Under the pieces are notes generated by a model, which searched no databases, was not told the origin of the DNA, and saw nothing but the letters and a program-made list of their open reading frames with translations. The position numbers and the translations under genes are program-made. A stretch of 5,409 nt of DNA from Caldilineaceae bacterium (GTDB taxonomy: Bacteria > Chloroflexota > Anaerolineae > Caldilineales > Caldilineaceae), in the NCBI GenBank assembly GCA_012032975.1, contig JAAUPU010000277.1, forward strand, positions 1-5,409, written 5' to 3'. The stretch's first letter is position 1, and every line of letters begins with the position of its first letter. Below, piece by piece: positions 1 through 5,409 of this stretch.

Positions 1-2
1 TG

Positions 3-698
3 ACGGCGGTCTGGGGCTGGACCATCGAGCGGCTCGCCTACCGGCCGTTGCGCGGCTCGTTCCGTCTCGCGCCGCTGATCACGGCGATCGGCGCTTCCTT
101 TTTCCTTCAGTACACCTTCCGCGGTCTCTACGGATCTGGCTTCAAGTCCTACCCGGAGGTTCCCGGTTTGCAAGGCACCGTCTCGATCCTCGGCTTCGAT
201 ATTCCTGTTGTGCAGATCGTGGTCTTTGTGGCTGCGCTGGTTCTGATGCTCTGCCTGTACTGGATGATCGAACGGACCAAGATGGGCAAGGCCATGCGCG
301 CCGTCTCCGAGGACAAAGAGGTTGCCCGTCTCATGGGCATCGACATCGACAAGGTAATCGTCTTTACTTTTGCGGTGGGGGGGCGCTCGCTGGCGCGGCG
401 GGTGTCATCAACGGGATCTACCGGCCCCAGGGCGTCAACTTCTTCATGGGCTTCTTCCCCGGCATCAAGGCATTTACGGCCGCGGTGTTGGGCGGCATTG
501 GCAGTGTGCCGGCGCCTGCTCGGCGGGCTTTTTCTGGGCATCATCGAAGCGATCGGTCCCAATCTGGTTCTGGACGGCCTGGGTATTCCCGCCGCCAACC
601 AGCTCAAGGATGTGATCTCCTTCACGATGCTGGTCTTGGTGCTGATCTTCCGGCCCCAGGGCATTCTGGGTGAACGACTTTCAGAGAAGAAGGCATGA
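3..698 (+). CDS. livH: Branched-chain amino-acid ABC transporter permease LivH, 5'-partial, with internal compensated frameshifts
   Basis: This is one of the two integral-membrane permeases of a HAAT-family (Liv-type) amino-acid importer; it pairs with LivM to form the channel. The gene runs in from the left edge. The first visible residues, TAVWGWTIERLAYRPLRGS followed by RLAPLITAIG, match the LivH segment after the first membrane helices, so roughly 70-80 N-terminal residues are missing. Further LivH landmarks are the MGKAMRAVSEDKEVARLMGI cytoplasmic loop and the C-terminal LKDVISF and RPQGILG blocks. Between about 384 and 515 the open frame gives nonsense, while frame 2 gives proper LivH sequence (ALAGAAGVINGIYRPQGVNF, then FPGIKAFTAAVLGGIGSVP). 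The original frame resumes with LLGGLFLGIIEAIGPNL. The frame is therefore net-restored but about 45 residues are scrambled as written. The stop overlaps the livM start region (ATGA at 695-698), which indicates an operon. Family identity is secure; whether the gene is intact in nature is uncertain. Confidence 0.88.
   Translation, partial: TAVWGWTIERLAYRPLRGSFRLAPLITAIGASFFLQYTFRGLYGSGFKSYPEVPGLQGTVSILGFDIPVVQIVVFVAALVLMLCLYWMIERTKMGKAMRAVSEDKEVARLMGIDIDKVIVFTFAVGGRSLARRVSSTGSTGPRASTSSWASSPASRHLRPRCWAALAVCRRLLGGLFLGIIEAIGPNLVLDGLGIPAANQLKDVISFTMLVLVLIFRPQGILGERLSEKKA
686..693 (+). promoter_or_regulatory. Ribosome-binding site that decides the livM start
   Basis: GAAGAAGG lies at the end of livH. 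It leaves only 1 base before the ATG at 695 but 7 bases before the in-frame ATG at 701. Normal Shine-Dalgarno spacing therefore favours initiation at 701 (MAETAPVS), two codons inside the longest open frame, with the livH stop TGA at 696-698 just upstream. Confidence 0.55.
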
Positions 699-3220
699 CC
701 ATGGCAGAGACTGCACCCGTAAGCTGGCGCACGCTGGCAAATTTTGGTCTGCTTGCTGGTCTGACGGTGGTCTACACCGGCTTGATCGGCATGCTCGAGG
801 TCTTCAGCGGCCGCGAGCTGATCAGCGGCGTGATCACGTTGGGCCAGGTTCTGCTCTTCACACCGCCGCTGCTGGCCGGTTTTCTTGCGGCCCGCCGCAG
901 CCGCACCGCGTCTGGTCCGGGCCGCGTTCTGGCCGGTGGCGCGTTCGTGGGGTTCTGTGCGGGTCTGCTGCCCGTGTTGCTGGTGATCTTGATCAGCAAC
1001 TTCGACATCCGCAGCATGTTTGTCCACGCATCGCCGGCATTGGTCGATCTGCTGACTTTTGGGCAGGGCACAGTCGTTGGCAGCTTGATGCTGTGGGCTT
1101 CGTTCATTTTGCTGAGCATGGCCGGCGCGGGGTACACCTATCTACCCGCCCTTTTGCAGAAAGCACTGGTCACGGCGACGTTGTGGGTTCTGGGCATTGG
1201 GTTGCTCAGCGAGCTATTCATCCAGATCCTCCGCCCGCTGATCGGACCGACCGGTGTGCGCACGATCTTTGCGCGCGATGCGCTTCAGCCGTTGCCTGCG
1301 CTGGTCATCTTCGTGCTGGTGGTGATCCTCACCTATGTTTGGTCCTATCGACGCACGGCGGTCCGAACGCGAATCTCGGCCATGAGTCCCAGCCAGAAGA
1401 GTCTGGCCAAGCGGACTGGAGCCGGACTGGGAGGCATCGTCTTGCTCCTGCTGCCCTGGGTGCTTGGGGTCTACCTAAGCGAAGTCATCGCCAACGTGGG
1501 CTTGTACGTGTTGATGGCGCTGGGCCTCAACATCGCGGTGGGGCTGGCCGGCTTGCTCGACCTGGGCTATGTGACCAATTTTGCTGTCGGCGCCTACGTG
1601 ATGGGCGTCTTTACTTCGACAGGTCCGCTGGGTCGTGGCGAGCTAGATTTCTGGCTGATCCTGCCCATTAGCGTGCTGGCGGCCATGTTCACCGGTTTCC
1701 TGCTGGCCTTGCCGGTCTTGCGGATGCGCGGCGACTATCTGGCCATCGCCACCCTTGGCTTTGGCGAGATCATTCGTATCCTGGCGCTCTCGGACTGGCT
1801 GGCGCCGTTGATCGGCGGTGCGCAGGGCGTACTCTTCATCCCCAAGCCGCAACTGGCCAACTACGTCTTTGGCGGACCCCAGCAGTTCTATTACATTATC
1901 CTCGCGGCCTGTCTGTTGATGCTCGTCGTATCGATGAGGCTCAACAACTCGCGCAGCGGGCGTCAATGGATGGCCATGCGGGAAGACGAAGACGCGGCCG
2001 GCGCGATGGGCATGGACACAACCGTGGCCAAACTGCTGGCCTTTACCCTTAGCGCAGCCAGCGGTGGCCTGGCCGGGGCAATCTTTGCCAGCAAGCTTGG
2101 CACGATCTTCCCGCACAGTTTCAGCCTGCTGATCTCCATCAATGTACTGAGCATCATCATCGTCGGCGGTATGGGCAGCATCCCGGGCATCTTTGTGGGT
2201 TCGCTGGTGCTGATCGGCCTGCCCGAACTGCTCCGCGAGTTTTCCGAATATCGCTTGCTGATCTACGGTATCTTGCTGATCGTTATGATGCTTGCCCGAC
2301 CGGAAGGGCTATGGCCGTCGGCAGTGCGCCGGCGCGAGTTACACGCCGGAGAAGCCGCGCCCTCGGGCGCAGGAGATAAACCCATGAATGACAACGGCGA
2401 CAATATCCTCGTCGCAGAGCAGGTGACCAAACGTTTTGGCGGACTTGTGGCCGTCAAGGAGGTGGACTTTGTCATCCCGCGCGGCAGCATTGTCAGCATT
2501 ATTGGTCCAAATGGCGCGGGCAAGACAACCTTTTTCAACTGCATCACAGGCTTCTATTCTATCGACGACGGCGAGTTGCTCTTTGAAGAGAAGCGGCTGA
2601 ATGGACGCTCCACGGACCGGATCACGCGCATGGGCATCGCCCGCACCTTCCAGAACATCCGTCTCTTTGGCAACATGACGGCCATCGAGAACATCATGGT
2701 GGGTCAGGAAGCGCATCTAAAATCGAGCTGGTTGGGCGCCATCTTCGGCACGCCGTCCACGCGGCGCGAGAATGAATATTCCGAGGGAGAAGCGTGCCGT
2801 CTGCTGGAGTTTGTCGGTTTGCGCAATAAGGGCGATCTATTGGCCAGGAATCTTGCCTATGGCGATCAACGGCGGCTGGAGATCGCCCGCGCGCTGGCCA
2901 GCAAGCCAAAGCTGCTCCTGCTCGACGAACCCACCGCCGGCATGAATCCCCGTGAAACCGCCCAGACCACTGAGTTTATCCGCCAGCTGCGCGACGAGCT
3001 TGGCATCACCATCCTGCTGATCGAGCATGACATGCGCGTGGTGATGGGCATCTCCGAGCGGATCACGGTGCTGGACTATGGCCAGAAGATCGCCGAGGGT
3101 TCCCCAATTGAGATTCAACAGAATCCGCGCGTGATCGAAGCCTATCTTGGGCGAAGCATGGCCGACGGTCCGGCATCCGACAGCATGGCATCCGAAGAGA
3201 GAGCAGCCCAGCCAGCATAG
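695..3220 (+). CDS. livM-livG: Branched-chain amino-acid ABC transporter: extended LivM permease fused in frame to LivG ATP-binding protein
   Basis: The 841-residue frame holds two importer subunits. Residues ~255-545 are a canonical LivM permease: VYLSEVIANVGLYVLMALGL and NIAVGLAGLLDLGY near 276-293, the cytoplasmic loop MREDEDAAGAMGM from 428, GGMGSIPG at 491-498, and a C-terminal PELLREFSEYR plus ARPEGLWP. Residues 1-~240 are an extra N-terminal region with about six hydrophobic segments (near 17-36, 46-66, 79-102, 128-148, 157-178, 199-217) that I do not recognise as a known domain. From residue 564 a full LivG ATPase follows, described separately. LivM pairs with LivH in the membrane; LivG binds ATP on the cytoplasmic side. 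Fused permease/ATPase proteins of this family are known, but the seam carries a ribosome-binding site and an out-of-frame stop, so two separate genes (stop at ~2379, start at 2384) are a serious alternative. The better-supported start is ATG 701. Confidence 0.9.
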   Translation: MTMAETAPVSWRTLANFGLLAGLTVVYTGLIGMLEVFSGRELISGVITLGQVLLFTPPLLAGFLAARRSRTASGPGRVLAGGAFVGFCAGLLPVLLVILISNFDIRSMFVHASPALVDLLTFGQGTVVGSLMLWASFILLSMAGAGYTYLPALLQKALVTATLWVLGIGLLSELFIQILRPLIGPTGVRTIFARDALQPLPALVIFVLVVILTYVWSYRRTAVRTRISAMSPSQKSLAKRTGAGLGGIVLLLLPWVLGVYLSEVIANVGLYVLMALGLNIAVGLAGLLDLGYVTNFAVGAYVMGVFTSTGPLGRGELDFWLILPISVLAAMFTGFLLALPVLRMRGDYLAIATLGFGEIIRILALSDWLAPLIGGAQGVLFIPKPQLANYVFGGPQQFYYIILAACLLMLVVSMRLNNSRSGRQWMAMREDEDAAGAMGMDTTVAKLLAFTLSAASGGLAGAIFASKLGTIFPHSFSLLISINVLSIIIVGGMGSIPGIFVGSLVLIGLPELLREFSEYRLLIYGILLIVMMLARPEGLWPSAVRRRELHAGEAAPSGAGDKPMNDNGDNILVAEQVTKRFGGLVAVKEVDFVIPRGSIVSIIGPNGAGKTTFFNCITGFYSIDDGELLFEEKRLNGRSTDRITRMGIARTFQNIRLFGNMTAIENIMVGQEAHLKSSWLGAIFGTPSTRRENEYSEGEACRLLEFVGLRNKGDLLARNLAYGDQRRLEIARALASKPKLLLLDEPTAGMNPRETAQTTEFIRQLRDELGITILLIEHDMRVVMGISERITVLDYGQKIAEGSPIEIQQNPRVIEAYLGRSMADGPASDSMASEERAAQPA
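2371..2376 (+). promoter_or_regulatory. Ribosome-binding site for LivG inside the livM-livG frame
   Basis: AGGAGA stands 7 bases before the ATG at 2384, the natural LivG start (MNDNGDNILVAEQVTKRFGG). It is followed at once by TAA (2377-2379) in frame 1, while the open frame here is frame 2. This is the usual arrangement at the border of two adjacent operon genes. It suggests that LivG is translated on its own, either as well as or instead of the fusion. Confidence 0.6.
2384..3220 (+). other. livG: LivG ATP-binding module (278 residues; probable independent cistron)
   Basis: This is the nucleotide-binding subunit of the Liv importer; it hydrolyses ATP at the cytoplasmic face of LivH/LivM together with LivF. 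Numbered in the 841-residue frame, the visible motifs are Walker A GPNGAGKTT at 604-612, the Q-loop region ARTFQNIRLF, the LivG-type signature LAYGDQRRLEIARAL (Y at 722), Walker B LLLLDEPTAG with D744/E745, and the switch histidine in LLIEHDM at 778. The C-terminus EAYLGRS is typical of the subfamily, followed by about 20 low-complexity residues. All catalytic motifs are intact. From its ATG the module is slightly longer than the usual ~255 residues because of that tail. It ends at TAG 3220, 44 bases before livF. Confidence 0.85.
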
Positions 3221-3264
3221 CTGGACCGCACCTACATCTTGCAGAATTTCAAGAGGCTGGACAT

Positions 3265-3978
3265 ATGGCATTGCTTGAAGTCGACTCGATTCACGCCTTC
3301 TACGGAAATATCCATGCGCTCAAAGGCGTCTCGCTTGTCGTGGAAAAGGGAGAGATCGTCTCTCTCATCGGTGGCAACGGCGCCGGAAAGACGACCACCT
3401 TGCGCTCGATCAGCGGTCTGCTCACCCCGCGCACGGGAACCATCCGCTTTGACGGTGAAGACATTGTCCAATGTCCCGCACACACGCTGATCACCAAGGG
3501 AATCTCCATGGTGCCGGAGGGTCGCGGCGTCTTCTCACGGATGAGCGTCCAGGAGAACCTTGAAATGGGCGCTTACCATCGCAACGATAAGCAGGCAATC
3601 AAGGAAGACATTGAGCACTCCTACACGCTCTTTCCACGGCTGGGCGAACGACGCAAACAGGTGGCTGGCACCATGAGCGGTGGGGAACAACAGATGTTGG
3701 CGATGGCGCGCGCACTCATGTCGCGGCCCAGCCTAATCTTGCTGGACGAGCCGTCGATGGGGTTGGCGCCGGTGCTGGTCGAGATGATCTTTGCCACCAT
3801 CGAGGAGATCAACCGCAGCGGCACCACCGTGCTGCTGGTCGAGCAGAACGCGCATATGGCATTGCACGTCTCCCATCGCGGCTATGTGCTCCAGACCGGG
3901 GAGATCGTGTTGAGCGACTCGGCCCACGCGTTGCACAGCAATCCAATGGTCCAGAAAGCTTACTTGGGCATGGATTGA
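3265..3978 (+). CDS. livF: Branched-chain amino-acid ABC transporter ATP-binding protein LivF
   Basis: This is the second ATPase subunit of the importer, expected to pair with LivG beneath the LivH/LivM channel. The 237-residue length is normal for LivF and the gene looks complete. Visible motifs are the N-terminal LLEVDSIHAFYGNIHALKGV typical of LivF, Walker A GGNGAGKTTT at residues 36-45, MVPEGRGVFSRMSVQENLEM (a LivF hallmark), signature MSGGEQQMLAMARAL with SGGEQ at 138-142, Walker B LILLDEPSMGLAP with D161/E162, and LLVEQNA at about 190-196. In the last, Gln-Asn replaces the usual switch His-Asp, as is normal for LivF. The start ATG at 3265 has AAGAGG at 3251-3256 with 8 bases of spacing. 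It lies 44 bases after livG in the same direction with no terminator between, so it is very likely co-transcribed. No T-rich terminator hairpin follows it. Confidence 0.96.
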   Translation: MALLEVDSIHAFYGNIHALKGVSLVVEKGEIVSLIGGNGAGKTTTLRSISGLLTPRTGTIRFDGEDIVQCPAHTLITKGISMVPEGRGVFSRMSVQENLEMGAYHRNDKQAIKEDIEHSYTLFPRLGERRKQVAGTMSGGEQQMLAMARALMSRPSLILLDEPSMGLAPVLVEMIFATIEEINRSGTTVLLVEQNAHMALHVSHRGYVLQTGEIVLSDSAHALHSNPMVQKAYLGMD

Positions 3979-4075
3979 TCTGGATCCGGGCATCCGCGCC
4001 CGCACCTTGCCGCGAGACACCTAATAGGCGCGTCAACCCGATGCGCAGACGGAAGTCATACTCCGTACGCTCGTG

Positions 4076-4092
4076 GCGCACGGGTTGTGCGC
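4076..4092 (+). repeat. Short perfect inverted repeat in the livF downstream spacer
   Basis: GCGCAC (4076-4081) and GTGCGC (4087-4092) pair perfectly around the loop GGGTT. The stem is GC-rich but only 6 bp and no T-run follows, so it is not a classic intrinsic terminator. The 135-base spacer 3979-4113 holds no other feature I can support. Confidence 0.35.
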
Positions 4093-4113
4093 AACGCGTC
4101 AGAGAGTCATCAC

Positions 4114-4349
4114 ATGTGTTCAGCAGTGAAGATCGATTTGGAACGGAACAAGGCGTCGGTCGTGGCCTTCTACGACCTCATGTTCAATCAATGCAAGCCC
4201 GCCGAAGGCATCAATCGTTATGCCGGTGCTATCTACAGACAGCACGCATCGATATCTTCAGGCTCGACGACAACGGCAAGATCGTTGAGCATTGGGATGT
4301 CCTTCAGGTGATCCCTGAGAATCCAAAGAACGACAATTCGATGTTTTGA
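4114..4349 (+). pseudogene. SnoaL-like / NTF2-fold polyketide-cyclase-like gene, remnant with internal deletion and frameshift
   Basis: Two pieces of one small SnoaL-like protein are visible in different frames. The N-terminal piece (from ATG 4114, with AGAGAG at 4101-4106 seven bases upstream) reads MCSAVKIDLERNK, then VVAFYDLMFNQCKPAEGINR and YAGAIYRQHA in frame 1. The C-terminal piece reads RIDIFRLDDNGKIVEHWDVL followed by QVIPENPKNDNSMF in frame 3 and ends at TGA 4347-4349. In family members known to me the two blocks are separated by about 55-60 residues of the alpha+beta-barrel core, so ~170 bases appear deleted with loss of frame around 4238-4250. Intact relatives are ~120-130 residue cytoplasmic proteins of mostly unknown substrate. 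As written, the protein cannot fold normally. An assembly collapse is an alternative to real gene decay. Confidence 0.75.
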
Positions 4350-4378
4350 TCTACACCCGGTTCTGATCTACATCCGGT
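4347..4378 (+). repeat. Short tandem direct repeat, 15-mer with a 17-base period
   Basis: TGATCTACACCCGGT (4347-4361) recurs as TGATCTACATCCGGT (4364-4378) with one mismatch. The first copy includes the stop codon of the SnoaL-like remnant. A looser version, TGATCTGGATCCGGG, covers 3976-3990 and includes the livF stop. Function unknown. The rest of the 144-base spacer to 4493 holds nothing I can identify. Confidence 0.45.
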
Positions 4379-4493
4379 GTGGACTTGGGTGTGGTCAGTT
4401 TATGTGGCGTCTCGCGCCGACCTTCGACGAGCAGATGCACTATCTGCACAGTGGGCGCTCGACATGGCGATCCGTCAAAGTCGATGGGGGAAA

Positions 4494-5165
4494 ATGATGC
4501 AACAGCGTATCCGAGTCACGACCGATGGCCGCTTTCTGCAATATGAGAACGGCGCACCTTTTTTCTACCTCGGCGATACTGCATGGGAACTATTCCATCG
4601 GCTGAACCTGAAAGAATCGACCGACTATCTGGCCAACCGCGCCGCAAAGGGCTTTTCGGTCATTCAGGCTGTGGTGCTGGCCGAGGTGCAGGGATTGGAT
4701 GCGCCCAACGCCAACGGCGACTTGCCACTGTTGGGCCGGGATCCGACCCGACCCGACGAGGCCTACTTCCGCCATGTCGACTCGGTGGTCGCCAAAGCCA
4801 ACGAACTGGGTCTGGTCATGGGCCTGTTGCCGACCTGGGGCTCCCACTGGAAATCTGCTGGCTCAGGCGCAAATCCGATTTTCACGCCAGACTCGGCGCG
4901 TGCCTATGGCCGTTTCTTGGGTGAACGTTATCGCGAAGCCGACCTGATCTGGATTTTGGGCGGTGACCGCAACGCTGAAAATCAGGCGGAACGGGAGATC
5001 ATTCACGCCATGGCCCAGGGATTGTCCGAGGGCGATGGCGACATGCACCTGAAAACCTACCACCCCATCGGGCCAGGGCGTTCGTCCGAGATCTTCCCCG
5101 ATGCGGATTGGCTGGATTTTCACATGTGCCAGACGTCCCATGGCGCACATGACCATGACAATGGT
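4494..5165 (+). CDS. DUF4038-containing protein, apiosidase-like (GH140-type) glycoside hydrolase, 3'-truncated at a chimeric join
   Basis: The frame beginning MMQQRIRVTTDGRFL encodes the TIM-barrel start of a DUF4038 protein. Landmarks are PFFYLGDTAWELFHRLN, then YLANRAAKGFSVIQAVVLAE, DPTRPDEAYFRHVDSVV, GLVMGLLPTWGSHW, FTPDSARAYGRFLGERY, DLIWILGGDRNAENQ (Asp 158, a likely catalytic-region acid), HLKTYHPIGPGRSSE and DADWLDFHMCQTSHGAHDHD. Characterised relatives such as GH140 apiosidases act on plant cell-wall side chains; the substrate here cannot be inferred. No signal peptide is visible, so the protein would be cytoplasmic unless the true start is upstream. GGGGGA at 4486-4491 is a weak ribosome-binding site that suits ATG 4497 better than 4494; ATG 4464 is also in frame. 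Family similarity stops at ~5165, before the expected DGEPRYE-type motif. The frame stays open to 5409, but those ~80 residues are antisense of another gene. Confidence 0.85.
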
Positions 5166-5408
5166 CATGCCGATGGTGAAGATCACCGCCTGCCCGGCAT
5201 TGAGGATGGCGAGCGAGGTGTAGGCCTGCGTCGAGGAGCGCTCATAGACCGCCATGGCGCCATCAAAACGCATGGTCTCGCGCCGGTCGGCCCCGAAATA
5301 TTTCACCGTCTCGAAATTGAGCAGCGAATCCACCGCCTTGGAGCTGGCGTCGTTATCGCTCTCGTTCATGCTGCGGCGGATGCCGATGCGCCATTCCGTC
5401 GTCTTGTA
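5136..5408 (-). CDS. Atm1/HMT1-type ABC exporter, membrane-domain fragment (5' beyond window, 3' lost at join)
   Basis: Reading leftward from 5408, the fragment encodes YKTTEWRIGIRRSMNESDND, then ASSKAVDSLLNFETVKYFGA, DRRETMRFDGAMAVYERSST and QAYTSLAILNAGQAVIFTIG, ending MTIVMVMCAMG. This is the core of the transmembrane domain of Atm1/ABCB7/HMT1-type exporters, which move glutathione-linked compounds across the inner or mitochondrial membrane. The xxWRxxIRRxMNxSDxxAxxKAVDSLLNxETVKYFG stretch is highly characteristic. The wording closely resembles alphaproteobacterial members, from memory. About 91 codons are present; the start lies beyond the right edge and the ATPase domain, which should follow on the left, is absent. 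After 5136 the frame continues only into antisense of the DUF4038 gene, so the protein ends at the join. Confidence 0.85.
5148..5169 (+). repeat. Perfect 9-bp inverted repeat at the chimeric join
   Basis: CATGACCAT (5148-5156) and ATGGTCATG (5161-5169) are exact reverse complements around the 4-base loop GACA. The hairpin sits inside the stretch where the + strand DUF4038 frame and the - strand Atm1 frame both still read sensibly. It could be native to the Atm1 gene, and it may have favoured the mis-join. Confidence 0.7.
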
Positions 5409-5409
5409 G

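Noticed and set aside
149..1027. A 292-residue - strand ORF overlapping livH and livM
   Set aside because: It is Gln/Arg/Ala-rich nonsense with no recognisable motif and lies opposite strongly supported permease coding. It is a GC-rich shadow frame.
670..1671. A 333-residue + strand ORF overlapping livM
   Set aside because: It has Arg/His/Gly-rich composition and no membrane segments, and overlaps the clear LivM frame completely.
4076..4092. Intrinsic terminator after livF
   Set aside because: The stem is only 6 bp and no T-run follows. It is kept only as an inverted repeat.
3975..4349. A 124-residue + strand ORF starting at the livF end
   Set aside because: Only its last ~36 residues are real SnoaL-like sequence. 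The rest is out-of-frame spacer and the shadow of the N-terminal block.
4402..4497. A 31-residue ORF (MWRLAPTFDEQMHYLHSGRS...) whose TGA overlaps the DUF4038 start ATG
   Set aside because: The start/stop overlap looks operon-like, but there is no clear ribosome-binding site, no recognisable family, and the length is within chance expectation.
4863..5369. A 168-residue - strand ORF across the join
   Set aside because: Only the part from 5369 down to 5136 has protein-family sense (Atm1-type). The remainder is antisense to the well-supported DUF4038 gene.
5170..5409. C-terminal continuation of the glycosidase frame to the window end
   Set aside because: The frame is open but its translation (HADGEDHRLPGIEDGERGVG...) has no DUF4038 character and is exactly antisense to the Atm1-type fragment.

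Overview
The window holds the 3' part of a branched-chain (HAAT-type) amino-acid ABC importer operon on the + strand, reading livH (5' end missing), livM, livG, livF. After it come a decayed SnoaL/NTF2-like gene and a DUF4038 glycosidase-like gene. The last ~240 bases carry a fragment of an unrelated Atm1-type ABC exporter on the - strand. GC content is high by eye, genes are tightly packed, and bacterial Shine-Dalgarno starts are visible. The importer and glycosidase most resemble, from memory, proteins of Chloroflexota-like bacteria. The Atm1 fragment looks alphaproteobacterial. Neither taxonomic guess could be tested here.

Layout: bases 3-698 are the LivH permease without its N-terminus. 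Its middle ~45 residues are out of frame between what look like three single-base homopolymer contractions. Bases 695-3220 are one open frame joining an unusually long LivM permease (about 563 residues, with an extra N-terminal membrane region of about 240 residues) to a complete LivG ATPase. A ribosome-binding site and an out-of-frame TAA sit exactly at the LivM/LivG seam, so the fusion may result from one missing base. Bases 3265-3978 are a complete LivF ATPase. Bases 4114-4349 are a SnoaL-like remnant that has lost its middle. From 4494 a DUF4038/apiosidase-like protein reads well until about 5165. From 5408 back to 5136 on the other strand lies the Atm1-like membrane-domain fragment.

The importer genes form a complete cytoplasmic-membrane part: LivH and LivM build the channel, LivG and LivF power it. 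The periplasmic or lipoprotein substrate-binding protein is not in the window, so the substrate cannot be read from it. The SnoaL remnant and the glycosidase are co-directional but show no sign of belonging to the transport operon.

The most notable structure is the abrupt join near 5136-5169. Two unrelated, oppositely oriented genes meet there across about 30 bases that make sense for both, and that contain a perfect 9-bp hairpin. With the homopolymer-type frameshifts in livH, this points to a metagenomic or amplified-DNA contig with sequencing and assembly defects. I found no convincing new biological system; the extended LivM is the best candidate for real novelty.
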